Source: Paracoccaceae bacterium (GTDB lineage: Bacteria > Pseudomonadota > Alphaproteobacteria > Rhodobacterales > Rhodobacteraceae). Taken from it: 41,959 nucleotides of DNA. The stretch is taken from positions 1 through 41,959 of the forward strand of contig JAPOTI010000133.1 of NCBI GenBank assembly GCA_026709265.1, given 5' to 3'. The notes beneath the pieces were generated by a model. The model had not been told where the DNA came from. It did not search any database and worked only from the letters and a program-made list of their open reading frames with translations. Made by a program: the position numbers and the translations under genes. Of the stretch, positions 7,593 through 19,060 are shown in pieces. Every line of letters begins with the position of its first letter. Position 1 is the first letter of the stretch.

Positions 7593-10388
7593 GTGAATGA
7601 TAGCGCTGACAATCCCCCCGATGAACCCAACGGTGAGACTTACAATCCGCCGCCATTGGGCCCTGGAGTCTCGATTGTAGACGAGTTGCGTTCGGCCTAT
7701 CTTGATTATGCAATGAGCGTGATTGTCTCACGCGCCATTCCCGACCTTCGTGATGGACTCAAGCCGGTTCATCGGCGGATTCTGTATGCAATGCATGAAA
7801 CCGGAAACTCCCACGACAAGGCTTTCCGCAAGTCGGCGCGACCGGTCGGAGATGTCATGGGTAAGTATCACCCACACGGCGATGCCGCGATCTATGACGC
7901 GTTGGTGCGCATGGCACAGGATTTTTCCATGTCTTTGCCGCTCCTTGACGGACAGGGCAATTTTGGATCCATGGATGGGGATAATCCGGCGGCAATGCGC
8001 TACACCGAGGTGCGCATGGCAAAAGCAGCCCAGTGGCTGCTCGCCGACATCGACCGGAATACCGTCACCTTTCAGGACAATTATGACGGCAAAGATCAAG
8101 AACCGGTGGTGCTGCCAGCGCGGTTCCCGAACCTCCTCATCAATGGTGGTGGTGGAATCGCCGTCGGCATGGCAACCAATATTCCACCGCATAATCTGGG
8201 TGAAGTCATTGATGCCACTCTGGCACTCATTGACAATCCAGACATCTCGATCGAGGCCCTGATGGAGTGTATCCCCGCTCCCGACTTTCCAACGGGTGGA
8301 ATCATCCAGGGACGGCATGGCGCGGCGGAAACATATGCAACGGGTCGCGGCAAGATCGTCATTCGTGCCAAGACGCGAATTGAAGAGGCTCAGAAAGATC
8401 GCCAGGCGATCATCATCGAAGAGGTCCCCTATCAGGTCAACAAGGCAAGCATGATTGAGCGCATTGCACAATCAGTCCGCGACAAGAAAGTCGAAGGGAT
8501 CTCCAGTATCCGTGACGAGTCCGACCGTAGCGGCGTGCGTGTCGTCATTGACCTCAAACGCGACGCGACGGCAGAAGTCGTGTTGAACCAGTTGTGGAAG
8601 AATTCCCAGATGCAGACGCATTTCAGCTGTAACATGCTGGCGTTGAATGGCGGACGTCCAGAACGAATGCCGCTCGATACGATACTGCGTTCATTTGTCG
8701 AATTCCGGGAAGACGTGGTCAGTCGGCGAACAGCAGATGAACTCAGTCGGGCGCGGACGCGCAGTCATCTCCTTTGTGGTTTGGCAGTGGCAGCATCCAA
8801 TATCGACGAAGTGGTTCATATCATTCGTTCGTCCTCCGAGCCGGCAGCGGCACGCGAACGGCTGCAGGAAAGAAGTTGGCCGGCAACAGAAATCGCCGAC
8901 TATGTGCAGCTCATTGACGATCCGCTCAATGCGATCCGTGATGATGGCACCTACCGCCTGTCGGACGAGCAGGCGCGTGCGATCCTCGAGTTGCGCTTGC
9001 AACGGCTCACTGCCCTCGGAATTCGCGAAACCGGTGATGAACTCCAGAAACTGGCGGAGAAAATCCGTGAATGTCTGGATATCCTCGCTTCCGCATCGCG
9101 CATTCGATCAATCATTTCGAATGAACTGCGCGAAGTGAAGGAACTATTTGCCGTTCCACGCCGCACCCAGATCTCGGAATATGCCGATGATATCGACGAC
9201 GAGGATCTGATTGAGCCTGAGGATGTCGTCGTCACGATCACCAATGGCGGATATATCAAACGGACCCCGTTGACCGAGTTCCGGGCACAGAAGCGCGGCG
9301 GGAAAGGCATCTCCGGAATGTCAACCAAAGATGAAGATTTCGTCACCGCGCAGTATGTCGTGAACACGCATCATGCCCTCTTGTTCTTCACGACCAGCGG
9401 TTATGTTTACAAACTCAAGACATGGAAACTTCCGCGTTCCAGCCGCAATGCACGCGGCAAGGCGATCGTCAATATTCTTCCCATTGATCCTGGCGTTTCC
9501 ATCGCTGCAATCACACCCATTGATATCGATGAGGAATCCTGGGATGATCGGGAGATTATCCTCGTGAATTCAGCGGGTCGGCTGCGCCGCAACCGCCTGT
9601 CGGATTTTGCCAATGTGATGTCCAACGGCAAGATCGCTGTTCGTCTTCCGGAAGGAGTTTCCCTGGTGGATGCCAGAATCTGTCAAACTGGCGATGACGT
9701 CATGCTGGCTGGGTCAAATGGTCAGGTCATCCGGTTTTCGGTATCGGAACTCAGGATTTTCCGCTCGCGTTACTCCGAAGGTGTACGCGGAATCCGTTTT
9801 GGTAATGGTGGCCAAGTCGTCGCGATGGAGATCATCCCCGGCTACGATGTGACGACGACGAGGCGCAATATTTTCTTGCGCAGCCGTGCTGCATTCTGGC
9901 GCAATCGCAATCGAAATACCGAAGGAGCAGACCCACCCGATGAAGACGTGTTCCCACTGGATAAGACAGAAACACACACGCGCGCCGTCTATCAGGAGAT
10001 GGTCGCCGCCGAGTGTCTGCTGTTGACGATTTCCGGCAACGGCAGCGGAAAATTATCGTCATCCTTTGATTATAGATTGACTGGACGCGGTGGACTCGGC
10101 GTCAACGGAATGGGCGGTGGTGGAATCGTTGCCTTCCTCACCGTCAATATGGAAGACCAGATCATGTTGACGACAAATAGCGGTCAGTCAATCAGATGCC
10201 GGGTTGCAGACATATCTTACCAGTCGCGAACCTCGAGCGGGGTGCGGATCATCCGGCTGGCAGAAGGTGAGGAAGTGGTTTCAGTTGCCCGGATCAACGA
10301 AACAGTCGACACAAACGTTCATGACGACACCGAGGAGATATCGGAGACTGAAACGGAACCACACCAAACCACACAAGAGAGCAAATAA
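7593..10388 (+). CDS. gyrA: DNA gyrase subunit A
   Basis: GyrA is the breakage-reunion subunit of gyrase, which introduces negative supercoils with GyrB and ATP. At 931 residues it is within the alphaproteobacterial range. The catalytic tyrosine is Tyr137 in AMRYTE, preceded by the quinolone-binding loop GKYHPHGDAAIYD. The GyrA box that lets the C-terminal pinwheel wrap DNA is present as QKRGGKG, which marks this as gyrase rather than ParC. The position equivalent to E. coli Ser83 is Ala98, while the Asp87 equivalent is kept as Asp102. The GTG start at 7593 is the only good candidate, but no strong ribosome binding site is visible. A charged tail rich in Glu and Thr follows the last pinwheel blade. 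Confidence 0.97.
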   Translation: MNDSADNPPDEPNGETYNPPPLGPGVSIVDELRSAYLDYAMSVIVSRAIPDLRDGLKPVHRRILYAMHETGNSHDKAFRKSARPVGDVMGKYHPHGDAAIYDALVRMAQDFSMSLPLLDGQGNFGSMDGDNPAAMRYTEVRMAKAAQWLLADIDRNTVTFQDNYDGKDQEPVVLPARFPNLLINGGGGIAVGMATNIPPHNLGEVIDATLALIDNPDISIEALMECIPAPDFPTGGIIQGRHGAAETYATGRGKIVIRAKTRIEEAQKDRQAIIIEEVPYQVNKASMIERIAQSVRDKKVEGISSIRDESDRSGVRVVIDLKRDATAEVVLNQLWKNSQMQTHFSCNMLALNGGRPERMPLDTILRSFVEFREDVVSRRTADELSRARTRSHLLCGLAVAASNIDEVVHIIRSSSEPAAARERLQERSWPATEIADYVQLIDDPLNAIRDDGTYRLSDEQARAILELRLQRLTALGIRETGDELQKLAEKIRECLDILASASRIRSIISNELREVKELFAVPRRTQISEYADDIDDEDLIEPEDVVVTITNGGYIKRTPLTEFRAQKRGGKGISGMSTKDEDFVTAQYVVNTHHALLFFTTSGYVYKLKTWKLPRSSRNARGKAIVNILPIDPGVSIAAITPIDIDEESWDDREIILVNSAGRLRRNRLSDFANVMSNGKIAVRLPEGVSLVDARICQTGDDVMLAGSNGQVIRFSVSELRIFRSRYSEGVRGIRFGNGGQVVAMEIIPGYDVTTTRRNIFLRSRAAFWRNRNRNTEGADPPDEDVFPLDKTETHTRAVYQEMVAAECLLLTISGNGSGKLSSSFDYRLTGRGGLGVNGMGGGGIVAFLTVNMEDQIMLTTNSGQSIRCRVADISYQSRTSSGVRIIRLAEGEEVVSVARINETVDTNVHDDTEEISETETEPHQTTQESK

Positions 10389-10594
10389 ATCACTTTTCCC
10401 GTTGGGCTTGGCTTCCTGTCATCGACTGTTGAATTCATGCGGACACGATCCCATCGATGCGCCCGGCTCAAGCACACTTGTTGGGATCAAGGGTCAGTGG
10501 TCCAACGGAGTCGCGTGAAAGACAGATCCTGAAACTTTGCGGACTTCCATTCATCGCGCCGCCGATTCAAAAACCGCAGATGGATATTCACAAA

Positions 10595-11053
10595 TCAACG
10601 GCCCATTGCGCCGGCCAATTCAGCCTGATCGAATGCTTCGAGCGTCGCGTCGAATACGAGCATGATGGAAGCATGGCGATTCTTGTAATCTCTTGCCGGC
10701 TGCAGAACGCACAATTCATCAAAAGGCACCGTCGGGGGTGGACCATGATTCGTCAGCATCTCCTTCAGCTCGTGATGGGCCAATGCAATTTCTTTTCGGT
10801 TGCGCCCAACAATATTCCTGCCGAGAACTGATGCCGATGCCTGACCCAGGGCGCATGCCTTTACATTTTGGCCAAAAGCAGTGACGGTTCCCTGGTGAAC
10901 CTTGATCTCAACGGTCACAGTCGAGCCACAAAGTGGGGACCGAACCTTGGCCGCCGCCTGCGGAGTTTCAATCGGTGTCGTCAAAGGAATGTCTGCAGCG
11001 AGCGCCAGGATCCTTTGGGAGTAGAGCTTTACAAGGTCAGAGGAGTCGTTCAT
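10595..11053 (-). CDS. NifU/IscU-like iron-sulfur cluster assembly scaffold protein
   Basis: This 152-residue protein resembles the stand-alone NifU_N scaffolds common in alphaproteobacteria. Three cysteines occur in family context: PLCGSTV near residue 36, VKACALGQASASVLG near residue 70 and DELCVLQPARDYKNRHASI near residue 115; these would bind a transient Fe-S cluster. In related genomes this gene sits beside hisI, often with folE, and here hisI is divergent about 70 bases away; folE is not in the window. ATG 11053 is preferred over an upstream in-frame start at 11083 because the family begins close to this methionine. Its exact role, general assembly versus a dedicated client, cannot be read from the sequence. 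Confidence 0.82.
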   Translation of the reverse strand: MNDSSDLVKLYSQRILALAADIPLTTPIETPQAAAKVRSPLCGSTVTVEIKVHQGTVTAFGQNVKACALGQASASVLGRNIVGRNRKEIALAHHELKEMLTNHGPPPTVPFDELCVLQPARDYKNRHASIMLVFDATLEAFDQAELAGAMGR

Positions 11054-11126
11054 TCGTCGCGCGCCGCATGGAGGGTTACCCAACTCAATGTAGGACGCAA
11101 AAGACAGAAATAGAAGATGAGGTCAA

Positions 11127-11474
11127 ATTGTAGAACTTTCTGGGCTCAAGTTTGACGCAGCAGGATTGATACCGGTTGTCGTTCAGGATGCGAAGATTGG
11201 CGATGTGCTGATGGTCGCGTGGATGAATCGGGAATCGCTGCAACAGACACTCAGGACTTCGCGGATGACATATTGGTCAAGATCACGGAAATGCCTTTGG
11301 GTCAAAGGTGAAACAAGCGGAAATATGCAGCATCTGATTGAAATGAAAGCAGACTGTGATCGCGATAGTCTGCTGGCCACGGTCACGCAAACTGGTGTTG
11401 CGTGCCACACTGGAGCGCGCAGTTGTTTTTTTGAATCGCTACCCAAAGAACTCATCCCGGCGACCGCAGGCTGA
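11127..11474 (+). CDS. hisI: Phosphoribosyl-AMP cyclohydrolase
   Basis: HisI opens the adenine ring of phosphoribosyl-AMP in the third step of histidine synthesis, using zinc. Motifs are complete: MVAWMN, YWSRSR, KGETSGN, the metal site DCDRDSLL and CHTGARSCF with the two C-terminal cysteines. It is the monofunctional form without HisE. The start is odd. The first conventional start in frame is TTG 11166, yet coding similarity continues upstream ([10 protein letters not shown] before LIPVVVQD) to a TGA at 11118-11120, with no ATG, GTG or TTG between. The best candidate is ATT 11127, four bases after GAGG. I give that start tentatively; TTG 11166 is the conservative alternative, and a one-base error or frameshift joining ATG 11117 is a third possibility. 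Confidence 0.88.
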   Translation: MVELSGLKFDAAGLIPVVVQDAKIGDVLMVAWMNRESLQQTLRTSRMTYWSRSRKCLWVKGETSGNMQHLIEMKADCDRDSLLATVTQTGVACHTGARSCFFESLPKELIPATAG

Positions 11475-11484
11475 TCCCCGAATC

Positions 11485-12354
11485 TCACAAGCCGATCTTT
11501 TCCCTCAAACTGCGCACGCTATGACCTGATTTGCGAAATTCGCTTATGGCGGTTGAACCGGCGCGTTTCGCGAGACGTTGCCCATGTTCATCACGTATGA
11601 GGCGATGATGGTGCCAGACCGGCGGCTCCAACTGCAGAAGTACCTGCAAAAGCCGGTGAATTGGAGTCACGCCGAACAGATCCTTGCCACGGCTCACACA
11701 GGTCACGTCTTGACAATGGTCATCGACGACGACCGCCAGATGATACGAAGTCCTGATATCCCGGCGAGCCAGGACAATGTCACCATGTGCGTCAATCAGA
11801 TTGTCTGGATCAAGAAAATGGAGACCGCCGCATTGCGGGCCAACATCCCGGTAGCTGATTCTGCGAGCGGCCTCGCGACCCCCGAGGCTGTCAATAGCTT
11901 TTTTCATATCGAGTCGAATGGAATCTCCGGGTCCGACCTCCTGAATTGATCGATGTCGGCAAATGCCTGGATATATCCGTTTCTCCGGAGCTGACCGCGA
12001 TTCGCCAATCGATGATTCTTGTGGGCCCATCAACGCATTCTGGATGTCACGGCGCGTGCATCGACAGGGATAGCAAATGCCGAGATCAATCAGCGAAACC
12101 AATGCTCTTTCGTAGACATCGATACGTTCAGACTGACGCATCACGGGTGAAGGCCAACTCAGTCCGAGCCATTCAAGATCCTCAAAAATGGCGTCAACAT
12201 AAGATTCGTGTGATCTCTCTGTATCAATGTCCTCAATCCGAAGGATGAATTCACCCCCGAATTGCCGGCAATTTTCCCAGGCGGTTAATGCCGAAAATGC
12301 ATGACCGAGATGGAGACGCCCGGTTGGCGAAGGGGCAAAACGATCACGATACAT
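11485..12354 (-). CDS. gluQ: Glutamyl-Q tRNA(Asp) synthetase
   Basis: This enzyme activates glutamate and attaches it to the queuosine at the wobble position of tRNA(Asp), rather than to a tRNA 3' end. The 289-residue protein is a class I glutamyl-tRNA synthetase catalytic core without the anticodon-binding domain, the hallmark of GluQRS. The HIGH-like motif is HLGH (residues 15-18), with RFAPSPTG before it; LRIEDIDTER is typical. A zinc site is visible as CRC near residue 97 followed by YPGIC. The KMSKS region is degenerate (QRLAKRAGS), as usual for this group. It converges on hisI with only about 10 bases between the stops. ATG 12354 is the only sensible start. Confidence 0.94.
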   Translation of the reverse strand: MYRDRFAPSPTGRLHLGHAFSALTAWENCRQFGGEFILRIEDIDTERSHESYVDAIFEDLEWLGLSWPSPVMRQSERIDVYERALVSLIDLGICYPCRCTRRDIQNALMGPQESSIGESRSAPEKRIYPGICRHRSIQEVGPGDSIRLDMKKAIDSLGGREAARRISYRDVGPQCGGLHFLDPDNLIDAHGDIVLARRDIRTSYHLAVVVDDHCQDVTCVSRGKDLFGVTPIHRLLQVLLQLEPPVWHHHRLIRDEHGQRLAKRAGSTAISEFRKSGHSVRSLREKIGL

Positions 12355-12754
12355 GCGACATTATGGTGAACTTCTTGTGTGCATGAGATCGACTGAAATC
12401 AACAGTGACCAATTGCCCTTCCACCTCCCAGAACACGACGCGCCCGCGTCATCGGTGTTGACCTGTACCCGGCGAACCCACTGGCCGAAGATCAATGGTC
12501 GAAACCAGAACCATGCCCAACATATACCAGAAGATGCTGAAACAAGCATGTTTTGAGGTCGGACCAACATGTGGGCGCCGTCGTGCCAATTGATGGTTGC
12601 CTGGGTTTGATCCAACATCCCCGCATGACAAATAGCCAACTTCGCAACGCCCGCGTCACATCTCGAGGGGCATGACGAATTGACACGCTGTCAGGAGAAA
12701 CCGTTATAAATGTAAATGAAGGCAATTGTCGTGATAATGATTGAGAGGAAACCG
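12355..12754. other. Intergenic region upstream of gluQ
   Basis: Overlapping short frames exist on both strands but none has a family signature or convincing ribosome binding site. Its right end carries a possible rightward promoter (12680-12710). The gluQ promoter should also lie here on the minus strand, but I could not define it. Confidence 0.45.
12680..12710 (+). promoter_or_regulatory. Candidate promoter ahead of the AT-rich small ORF
   Basis: TTGACA at 12680-12685 is followed by TTATAAA at 12704-12710, a spacing of 18-19 bases depending on which six are taken as the -10. It would start transcription roughly 40 bases before ATG 12755. The spacing is longer than ideal. Confidence 0.35.
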
Positions 12755-13000
12755 ATGCCGTCGGCAACATTGCGAACAATTGCACGGCGCGGAAATCGTC
12801 TTATTTGTTTTTTCATTTTGTTCCACATTTTCAGAGTCGGAACATGTATGTTCTTTTTTTATTCTAAAATTAAGAACAAAAGGCGGTTAGAGGCATTTAT
12901 TAGAACGAATATAGTTTTTCTGTTGCGTCATAGCAACAAAGAGGTGACCAAACACGAATATTTTAAGATCAAAAAAATTTTCATCGAACCCGATGTCTGA
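12755..13000 (+). CDS. Small basic membrane-like orphan protein, AT-rich
   Basis: This 81-residue frame has unusually good start signals for its size: GAGAGG at 12743-12748, six bases before ATG 12755, and a possible promoter at 12680-12710. The predicted protein has a basic N-terminus (RTIARRGNR), one hydrophobic stretch at about residues 17-37 rich in Phe, Ile and Leu, then a Lys/Arg-rich tail. I recognise no family. From about 12800 to 12980 the DNA is much richer in A and T than its neighbours, which suggests acquired or non-coding origin. An in-frame ATG at 12716 would extend it by 13 residues. It could be a small membrane peptide, a toxin-like peptide, or simply an AT-rich regulatory region with a chance ORF. 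Confidence 0.35.
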   Translation: MPSATLRTIARRGNRLICFFILFHIFRVGTCMFFFYSKIKNKRRLEAFIRTNIVFLLRHSNKEVTKHEYFKIKKIFIEPDV

Positions 13001-13099
13001 CTGCTCGCCTCGCCTGCGTATCACTTCTGAAAATATCTCATCGAACAAATTGCTCTCTCGTGATTTTCCTGTTCCTCCTCGGTGATTTCCGGACATGTG

Positions 13100-14038
13100 T
13101 CAAACGGTCACACGCCCGATGAGATTGAGCAGCAATTGTGCTGCCAGGATCGAGGTTGTGCCGCTCAGATCATAATCCGGGGCGACTTCCACCAGATCGA
13201 TCCCGACGATCGTTTCACGCCGTGCCAGCGCACCGAGAAACTCGAGAACTTCGTAGTAGAGAAGCCCCCCGTGGCTTGGAGTGCCCGTCCCTGGCGCAAT
13301 CGAGGGATCGAATCCGTCAATGTCGATGGTGATATAAATCCGCGAATTCTCGGGGATACGATTCAACACGGTGCCAGCGCCCATCGCCCGGAATTCCCGC
13401 ACCGAAATGATGTCACTTCCCATGCGCCGTGCATCATCGAAACCCTCCTTGGCAGTTGACGAAACGTTACGGATGCCGATCTGCGTCATCCCCTTGACCC
13501 ATGACGTCTCCGCCGCACGGCGCATCGGGTTGCCATGACCGAAACGGACGCCATGGCGTTCATCGACGAAGTCCAAATGCGCATCTATCTGTACGATATG
13601 GATTGGTTCCTGGTCCGAAAATGCGGCAATGCAGGGAATGTTGACCGAATGGTCGCCGCCAAGAGTGACGGGCAACGCACCTGCTCCCAGAATCGCCCGA
13701 ACCCCTGATTCGATATTGGTGTGGCTCGCTCGCGTGTCAGTATGGATGATATCGGCATCACCGAGATCCACGATGCGCGTGTCTGCAAGATATGTTGTGT
13801 CGTCCTCATGGTCATAGGCACCGGCATGGCCAAAGCAAAACAGGGTGGAGGCTTCGCGTATGCCGCGCGGTCCAAATCGTGCGCCCGCGCGCCATTGAGT
13901 CCCAAAATCAAATGGTGCCCCAAGAACAGCCACATCAGCATTGATCTGTGTCCAATCCGGTTGATACGGTGCCTTGGCAAAGGTCGGAATGCCGACGAAG
14001 GGCAAATTCAGCCGACCGGTGTCATAGCTGTTATTCAT
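13100..14038 (-). CDS. speB: Agmatinase-family ureohydrolase
   Basis: Members of this arginase/agmatinase family hydrolyse guanidino compounds to urea and an amine; agmatine to putrescine is the default assignment. The 312-residue protein has the binuclear manganese motifs GGDHS, DAHLDF and IDIDGFDPSIAPGTGTP. The substrate loop after the second motif reads DERHGVRFGHGNPMRRAAE, so guanidinobutyrate or another guanidino acid is also possible. ATG 14038 follows AGGGAG at 11 bases. The gene lies 33 bases after ligA on the same strand and may be read through from it, although the two have no functional link. The polyamine transporter and aminotransferase further along the window make a putrescine role plausible. 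Confidence 0.8.
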   Translation of the reverse strand: MNNSYDTGRLNLPFVGIPTFAKAPYQPDWTQINADVAVLGAPFDFGTQWRAGARFGPRGIREASTLFCFGHAGAYDHEDDTTYLADTRIVDLGDADIIHTDTRASHTNIESGVRAILGAGALPVTLGGDHSVNIPCIAAFSDQEPIHIVQIDAHLDFVDERHGVRFGHGNPMRRAAETSWVKGMTQIGIRNVSSTAKEGFDDARRMGSDIISVREFRAMGAGTVLNRIPENSRIYITIDIDGFDPSIAPGTGTPSHGGLLYYEVLEFLGALARRETIVGIDLVEVAPDYDLSGTTSILAAQLLLNLIGRVTV

Positions 14039-14071
14039 GACTTACAAGCTCCCTTTCATTGAATCGCCCGC

Positions 14072-16237
<2,166 letters not shown>

Positions 16238-16522
16238 TCATCAACGACCCGGCACCGTGTCGCCCTGAGTGGCAGTGCCTGTCTTGAGATTCAGTTGAAC
16301 GAACTGGGACAATCTTACCATTGTTCGGGATGATCCCAAACCTGCAATATAAATCAACATCACAGAATTTACCGACGTTTTCACATCGTAGGTTAAATTG
16401 TGCCTTTCAATCCCCTATATTGTCGGCGAAAATCATTGGATGACATGATGGGAATGGCCACGACCGCGACAGCAGGCGCACATCACGGGACAATTGATCA
16501 GGACACAACGCCTGAAGACAAT

Positions 16523-17662
16523 ATGCTTGGATTTGCCAAAACTCCATCGGCGACACGGGTCATCGTCGCAATGTCGGGAGGTGTCGACTCTTCGGTGGTC
16601 GCCGCCATGCTGCACGAACAGGGATACGATGTTATCGGCATCACCCTTCAACTTTATGATCATGGTGCAGCCTTGGGGAAAAAGGGTGCCTGCTGCGCCG
16701 GCCAGGATATCCGCGATGCCCGCAGAATCGCGGATGAAATGGGATTTCCGCACTATGTCCTGGATTATGAGTCGATTTTCCGCGAATCCGTGATCGATGA
16801 ATTTGCTGACAGTTATCTTGCCGGGACCACACCGATTCCCTGCATTCGCTGCAATGAGAGGGTCAAATTCACCGATCTTCTGAAAACGGCCCGTGACCTT
16901 GGCGGCGACTGTCTGGCAACCGGCCATTACATTCGTCGTATCGTCGGTCAGAATGGTGTTGAGCTTCACCGTGCAAGGGATTTGCACCGTGATCAGTCAT
17001 ACTTCTTGTTTTCCATCACCCGGCCACAACTCGATTATCTTCGATTCCCTCTGGGGGAATTGAACTCAAAGGACGAAACCCGTCATGTCGCCCAGCGACT
17101 GGGACTCAGCGTTGCCCACAAATCGGACAGTCAAGACATCTGTTTTGTACCCAATGGGAATTATGCTGAGGTGATCAAGAAACTGCGGCCGGAGGCCGCT
17201 GATCCTGGTGACATCGTTGATTTGCACGGCAAATGGCTGGGGAAGCATGATGGGATCATCAATTTCACAGTGGGGCAGCGGCGGCGCCTTGGAATCGGTG
17301 GAACCCAGGAACCTTTGTATGTCGTTCGATTGGACGCACAGCGCCGACAGGTTGTTGTTGGCCCAAAATCCGCCCTGCTGTCTTCACGGATCAGTCTTCG
17401 TGAGGTCAGTTGGCTCGGTGATCAACGTTTCACACCCGGGCAGTCATGGAATTTGCGCATCAAGATTCGTTCCACGGGTTCGCCAACGGATGCCATTGTC
17501 TTTGCTCAGGACAATGGCACTGCGGAGATCCAGTCCCTGATGCCCCTCGAAGGCGTTTCTCCCGGACAGGCCTGTGTATTCTACATGCCGGAAGGCAACC
17601 GGGTTCTTGGCGGCGGGTGGATTCAAGATACCACCGGCGACGATGTGTCCGGATTCACGTGA
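16523..17662 (+). CDS. mnmA: tRNA-specific 2-thiouridylase
   Basis: MnmA thiolates U34 of tRNAs for Lys, Glu and Gln, using ATP and a persulfide relayed from a sulfurtransferase. From ATG 16523 the protein is 379 residues and begins [20 protein letters not shown], matching alphaproteobacterial homologues. The PP-loop is SGGVDSS (residues 18-24); the catalytic cysteines are Cys110 in CIRCN and Cys207 in SDSQDICF. The frame is open back to GTG 16400, and ATG codons at 16445, 16448 and 16454 are also in frame, so up to 41 extra residues are possible. Those residues look unstructured and no start has a clear ribosome binding site. It precedes the M20 peptidase by about 30 bases. Confidence 0.95.
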   Translation: MLGFAKTPSATRVIVAMSGGVDSSVVAAMLHEQGYDVIGITLQLYDHGAALGKKGACCAGQDIRDARRIADEMGFPHYVLDYESIFRESVIDEFADSYLAGTTPIPCIRCNERVKFTDLLKTARDLGGDCLATGHYIRRIVGQNGVELHRARDLHRDQSYFLFSITRPQLDYLRFPLGELNSKDETRHVAQRLGLSVAHKSDSQDICFVPNGNYAEVIKKLRPEAADPGDIVDLHGKWLGKHDGIINFTVGQRRRLGIGGTQEPLYVVRLDAQRRQVVVGPKSALLSSRISLREVSWLGDQRFTPGQSWNLRIKIRSTGSPTDAIVFAQDNGTAEIQSLMPLEGVSPGQACVFYMPEGNRVLGGGWIQDTTGDDVSGFT

Positions 17663-17692
17663 CTTGCGGAAAGATTGATGGAGACAGAGGCC

Positions 17693-19060
17693 ATGACAAC
17701 ACAAACTCTCCTTGATGAAATTGACAGGACTGTTGATCAGGCAACCGGACGTCTGTTGGAATTCTTGCGTATCCCGTCGGTGTCGACAGATCCGGCCCAT
17801 CATCGGGACTGTGGCCGGGCTGCTGACTGGCTCGCCAACCAGTTGCGTGACATCGGCTTTGAGTCGTCGGTGCAACCTACAGAGGGGCTTCCGGCAGTCG
17901 TCGCTGTGGGTCCGTCTGAAAATTCGACCGCCCTGTTTTATGGTCACTATGATGTTCAACCGACAGACCCGTTGGACAAGTGGGATCATTCACCGTTTGA
18001 ACCGATCATCGAAGACCGCGCCGGTGGCCGGGTTATTCGTGGTCGTGGTGCCAGCGACGACAAGGGTCAGTTAATGACTTTCGTCGAAGCCTGTCGGGCT
18101 TACAGGAACGTGACCGGTACATTGCCGAGAGGTGTTCGATTTTTCTTCGAGGGTGAGGAGGAATCCGGTTCTCCTTCACTCGTTCCCTTTTTGGAAAAGA
18201 ACCGGAGCCACTTGTCGTCGTCGATTGCCTTGATTTGTGACACTGGCCTTTTTGATCACGACACGCCAGCCATTGTCACCATGTTGCGCGGCCTGCTTGC
18301 AGAAGAAGTCACGGTGTCGGGGCCGGAACTTGATCTGCATTCCGGCATATATGGTGGTGCCGCAGCGAATCCCTTGCGTATCCTGAGTCATATCCTGTCG
18401 CAGTTGCATGATCATCAGGGTCGAGTCACAGTACCGGGATTTTATCAGAATATTCCAGAACTTCCCGACGATCTCCGTACGCAATGGAAGAAACTGGACA
18501 TTCGCAGCCAGTCTCTCCTGACGTCCGTCGGTCTCGCACATCCCGCAGGTGAAGTTGATCGTTCGCTGCTGGAAATGGTCTGGTCGCGCCCGACCTGCGA
18601 AATCAACGGAATCACGGGTGGATATGGCGGCGATGGATTCAAAACCGTTATCCCGGCGACGGCTACGGCAAAGGTCAGTTTCCGCCTGGTTGCGGGGCAG
18701 GACCCGGCAACGATACGCCGACAGTTCAGGACTTTTGTTCAATCACAGGTTCCTGCCGACTGTTCAGTTGCCTTTGGCGAATATGGTGCGTCACCCGCAT
18801 GCAGCTTCTCGCTTGATCATCCGCTCTTTGATCATGTTCGTGCCGCTCTTTCAGCCGAATGGCCGGAGGATCCTGTCATGGTTGGCTGCGGCGGTTCGAT
18901 CCCCGTTGCCGGGTATTTCAAGAGCATACTGGGAATCGACTCCGTCCTGACCGGGTTTGGGCTGGAAGATGACCAAATTCACTCGCCCAATGAAAAGTAT
19001 GACATACGGAGCTTTCATCGTGGCATGCGAACCTGGGCACGAGTCCTCTCAAACTGGTGA
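17693..19060 (+). CDS. M20-family metallopeptidase (dipeptidase-like)
   Basis: M20 enzymes are cytosolic di-zinc hydrolases acting on dipeptides or N-acyl amino acids. The 455-residue protein shows metal ligands in order: His in GHYDVQP, bridging Asp in GASDDKGQ, the general base and ligand pair in FEGEEESGS, Asp in ICDTGLF and the final His in IHSPNEKYD. The dimerisation lid lies in the middle (around DLHSGIYGG). It resembles the CNDP-type dipeptidases more than DapE or ArgE. Starts at TTG 17675, ATG 17678 and ATG 17693 are in frame; I prefer 17693 because AGAGG lies immediately upstream and homologues begin near here. It follows mnmA closely. Substrate unknown. Confidence 0.88.
   Translation: MTTQTLLDEIDRTVDQATGRLLEFLRIPSVSTDPAHHRDCGRAADWLANQLRDIGFESSVQPTEGLPAVVAVGPSENSTALFYGHYDVQPTDPLDKWDHSPFEPIIEDRAGGRVIRGRGASDDKGQLMTFVEACRAYRNVTGTLPRGVRFFFEGEEESGSPSLVPFLEKNRSHLSSSIALICDTGLFDHDTPAIVTMLRGLLAEEVTVSGPELDLHSGIYGGAAANPLRILSHILSQLHDHQGRVTVPGFYQNIPELPDDLRTQWKKLDIRSQSLLTSVGLAHPAGEVDRSLLEMVWSRPTCEINGITGGYGGDGFKTVIPATATAKVSFRLVAGQDPATIRRQFRTFVQSQVPADCSVAFGEYGASPACSFSLDHPLFDHVRAALSAEWPEDPVMVGCGGSIPVAGYFKSILGIDSVLTGFGLEDDQIHSPNEKYDIRSFHRGMRTWARVLSNW

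Noticed and set aside
7728-8471. Minus-strand frame of 247 codons opposite gyrA
   Set aside because: It is antisense to the conserved breakage-reunion domain and has no protein-family features.
12355-13099. tRNA or small-RNA gene in the gap
   Set aside because: No T-arm GTTCRA signature with matching acceptor stem was found here or in any other intergenic region.
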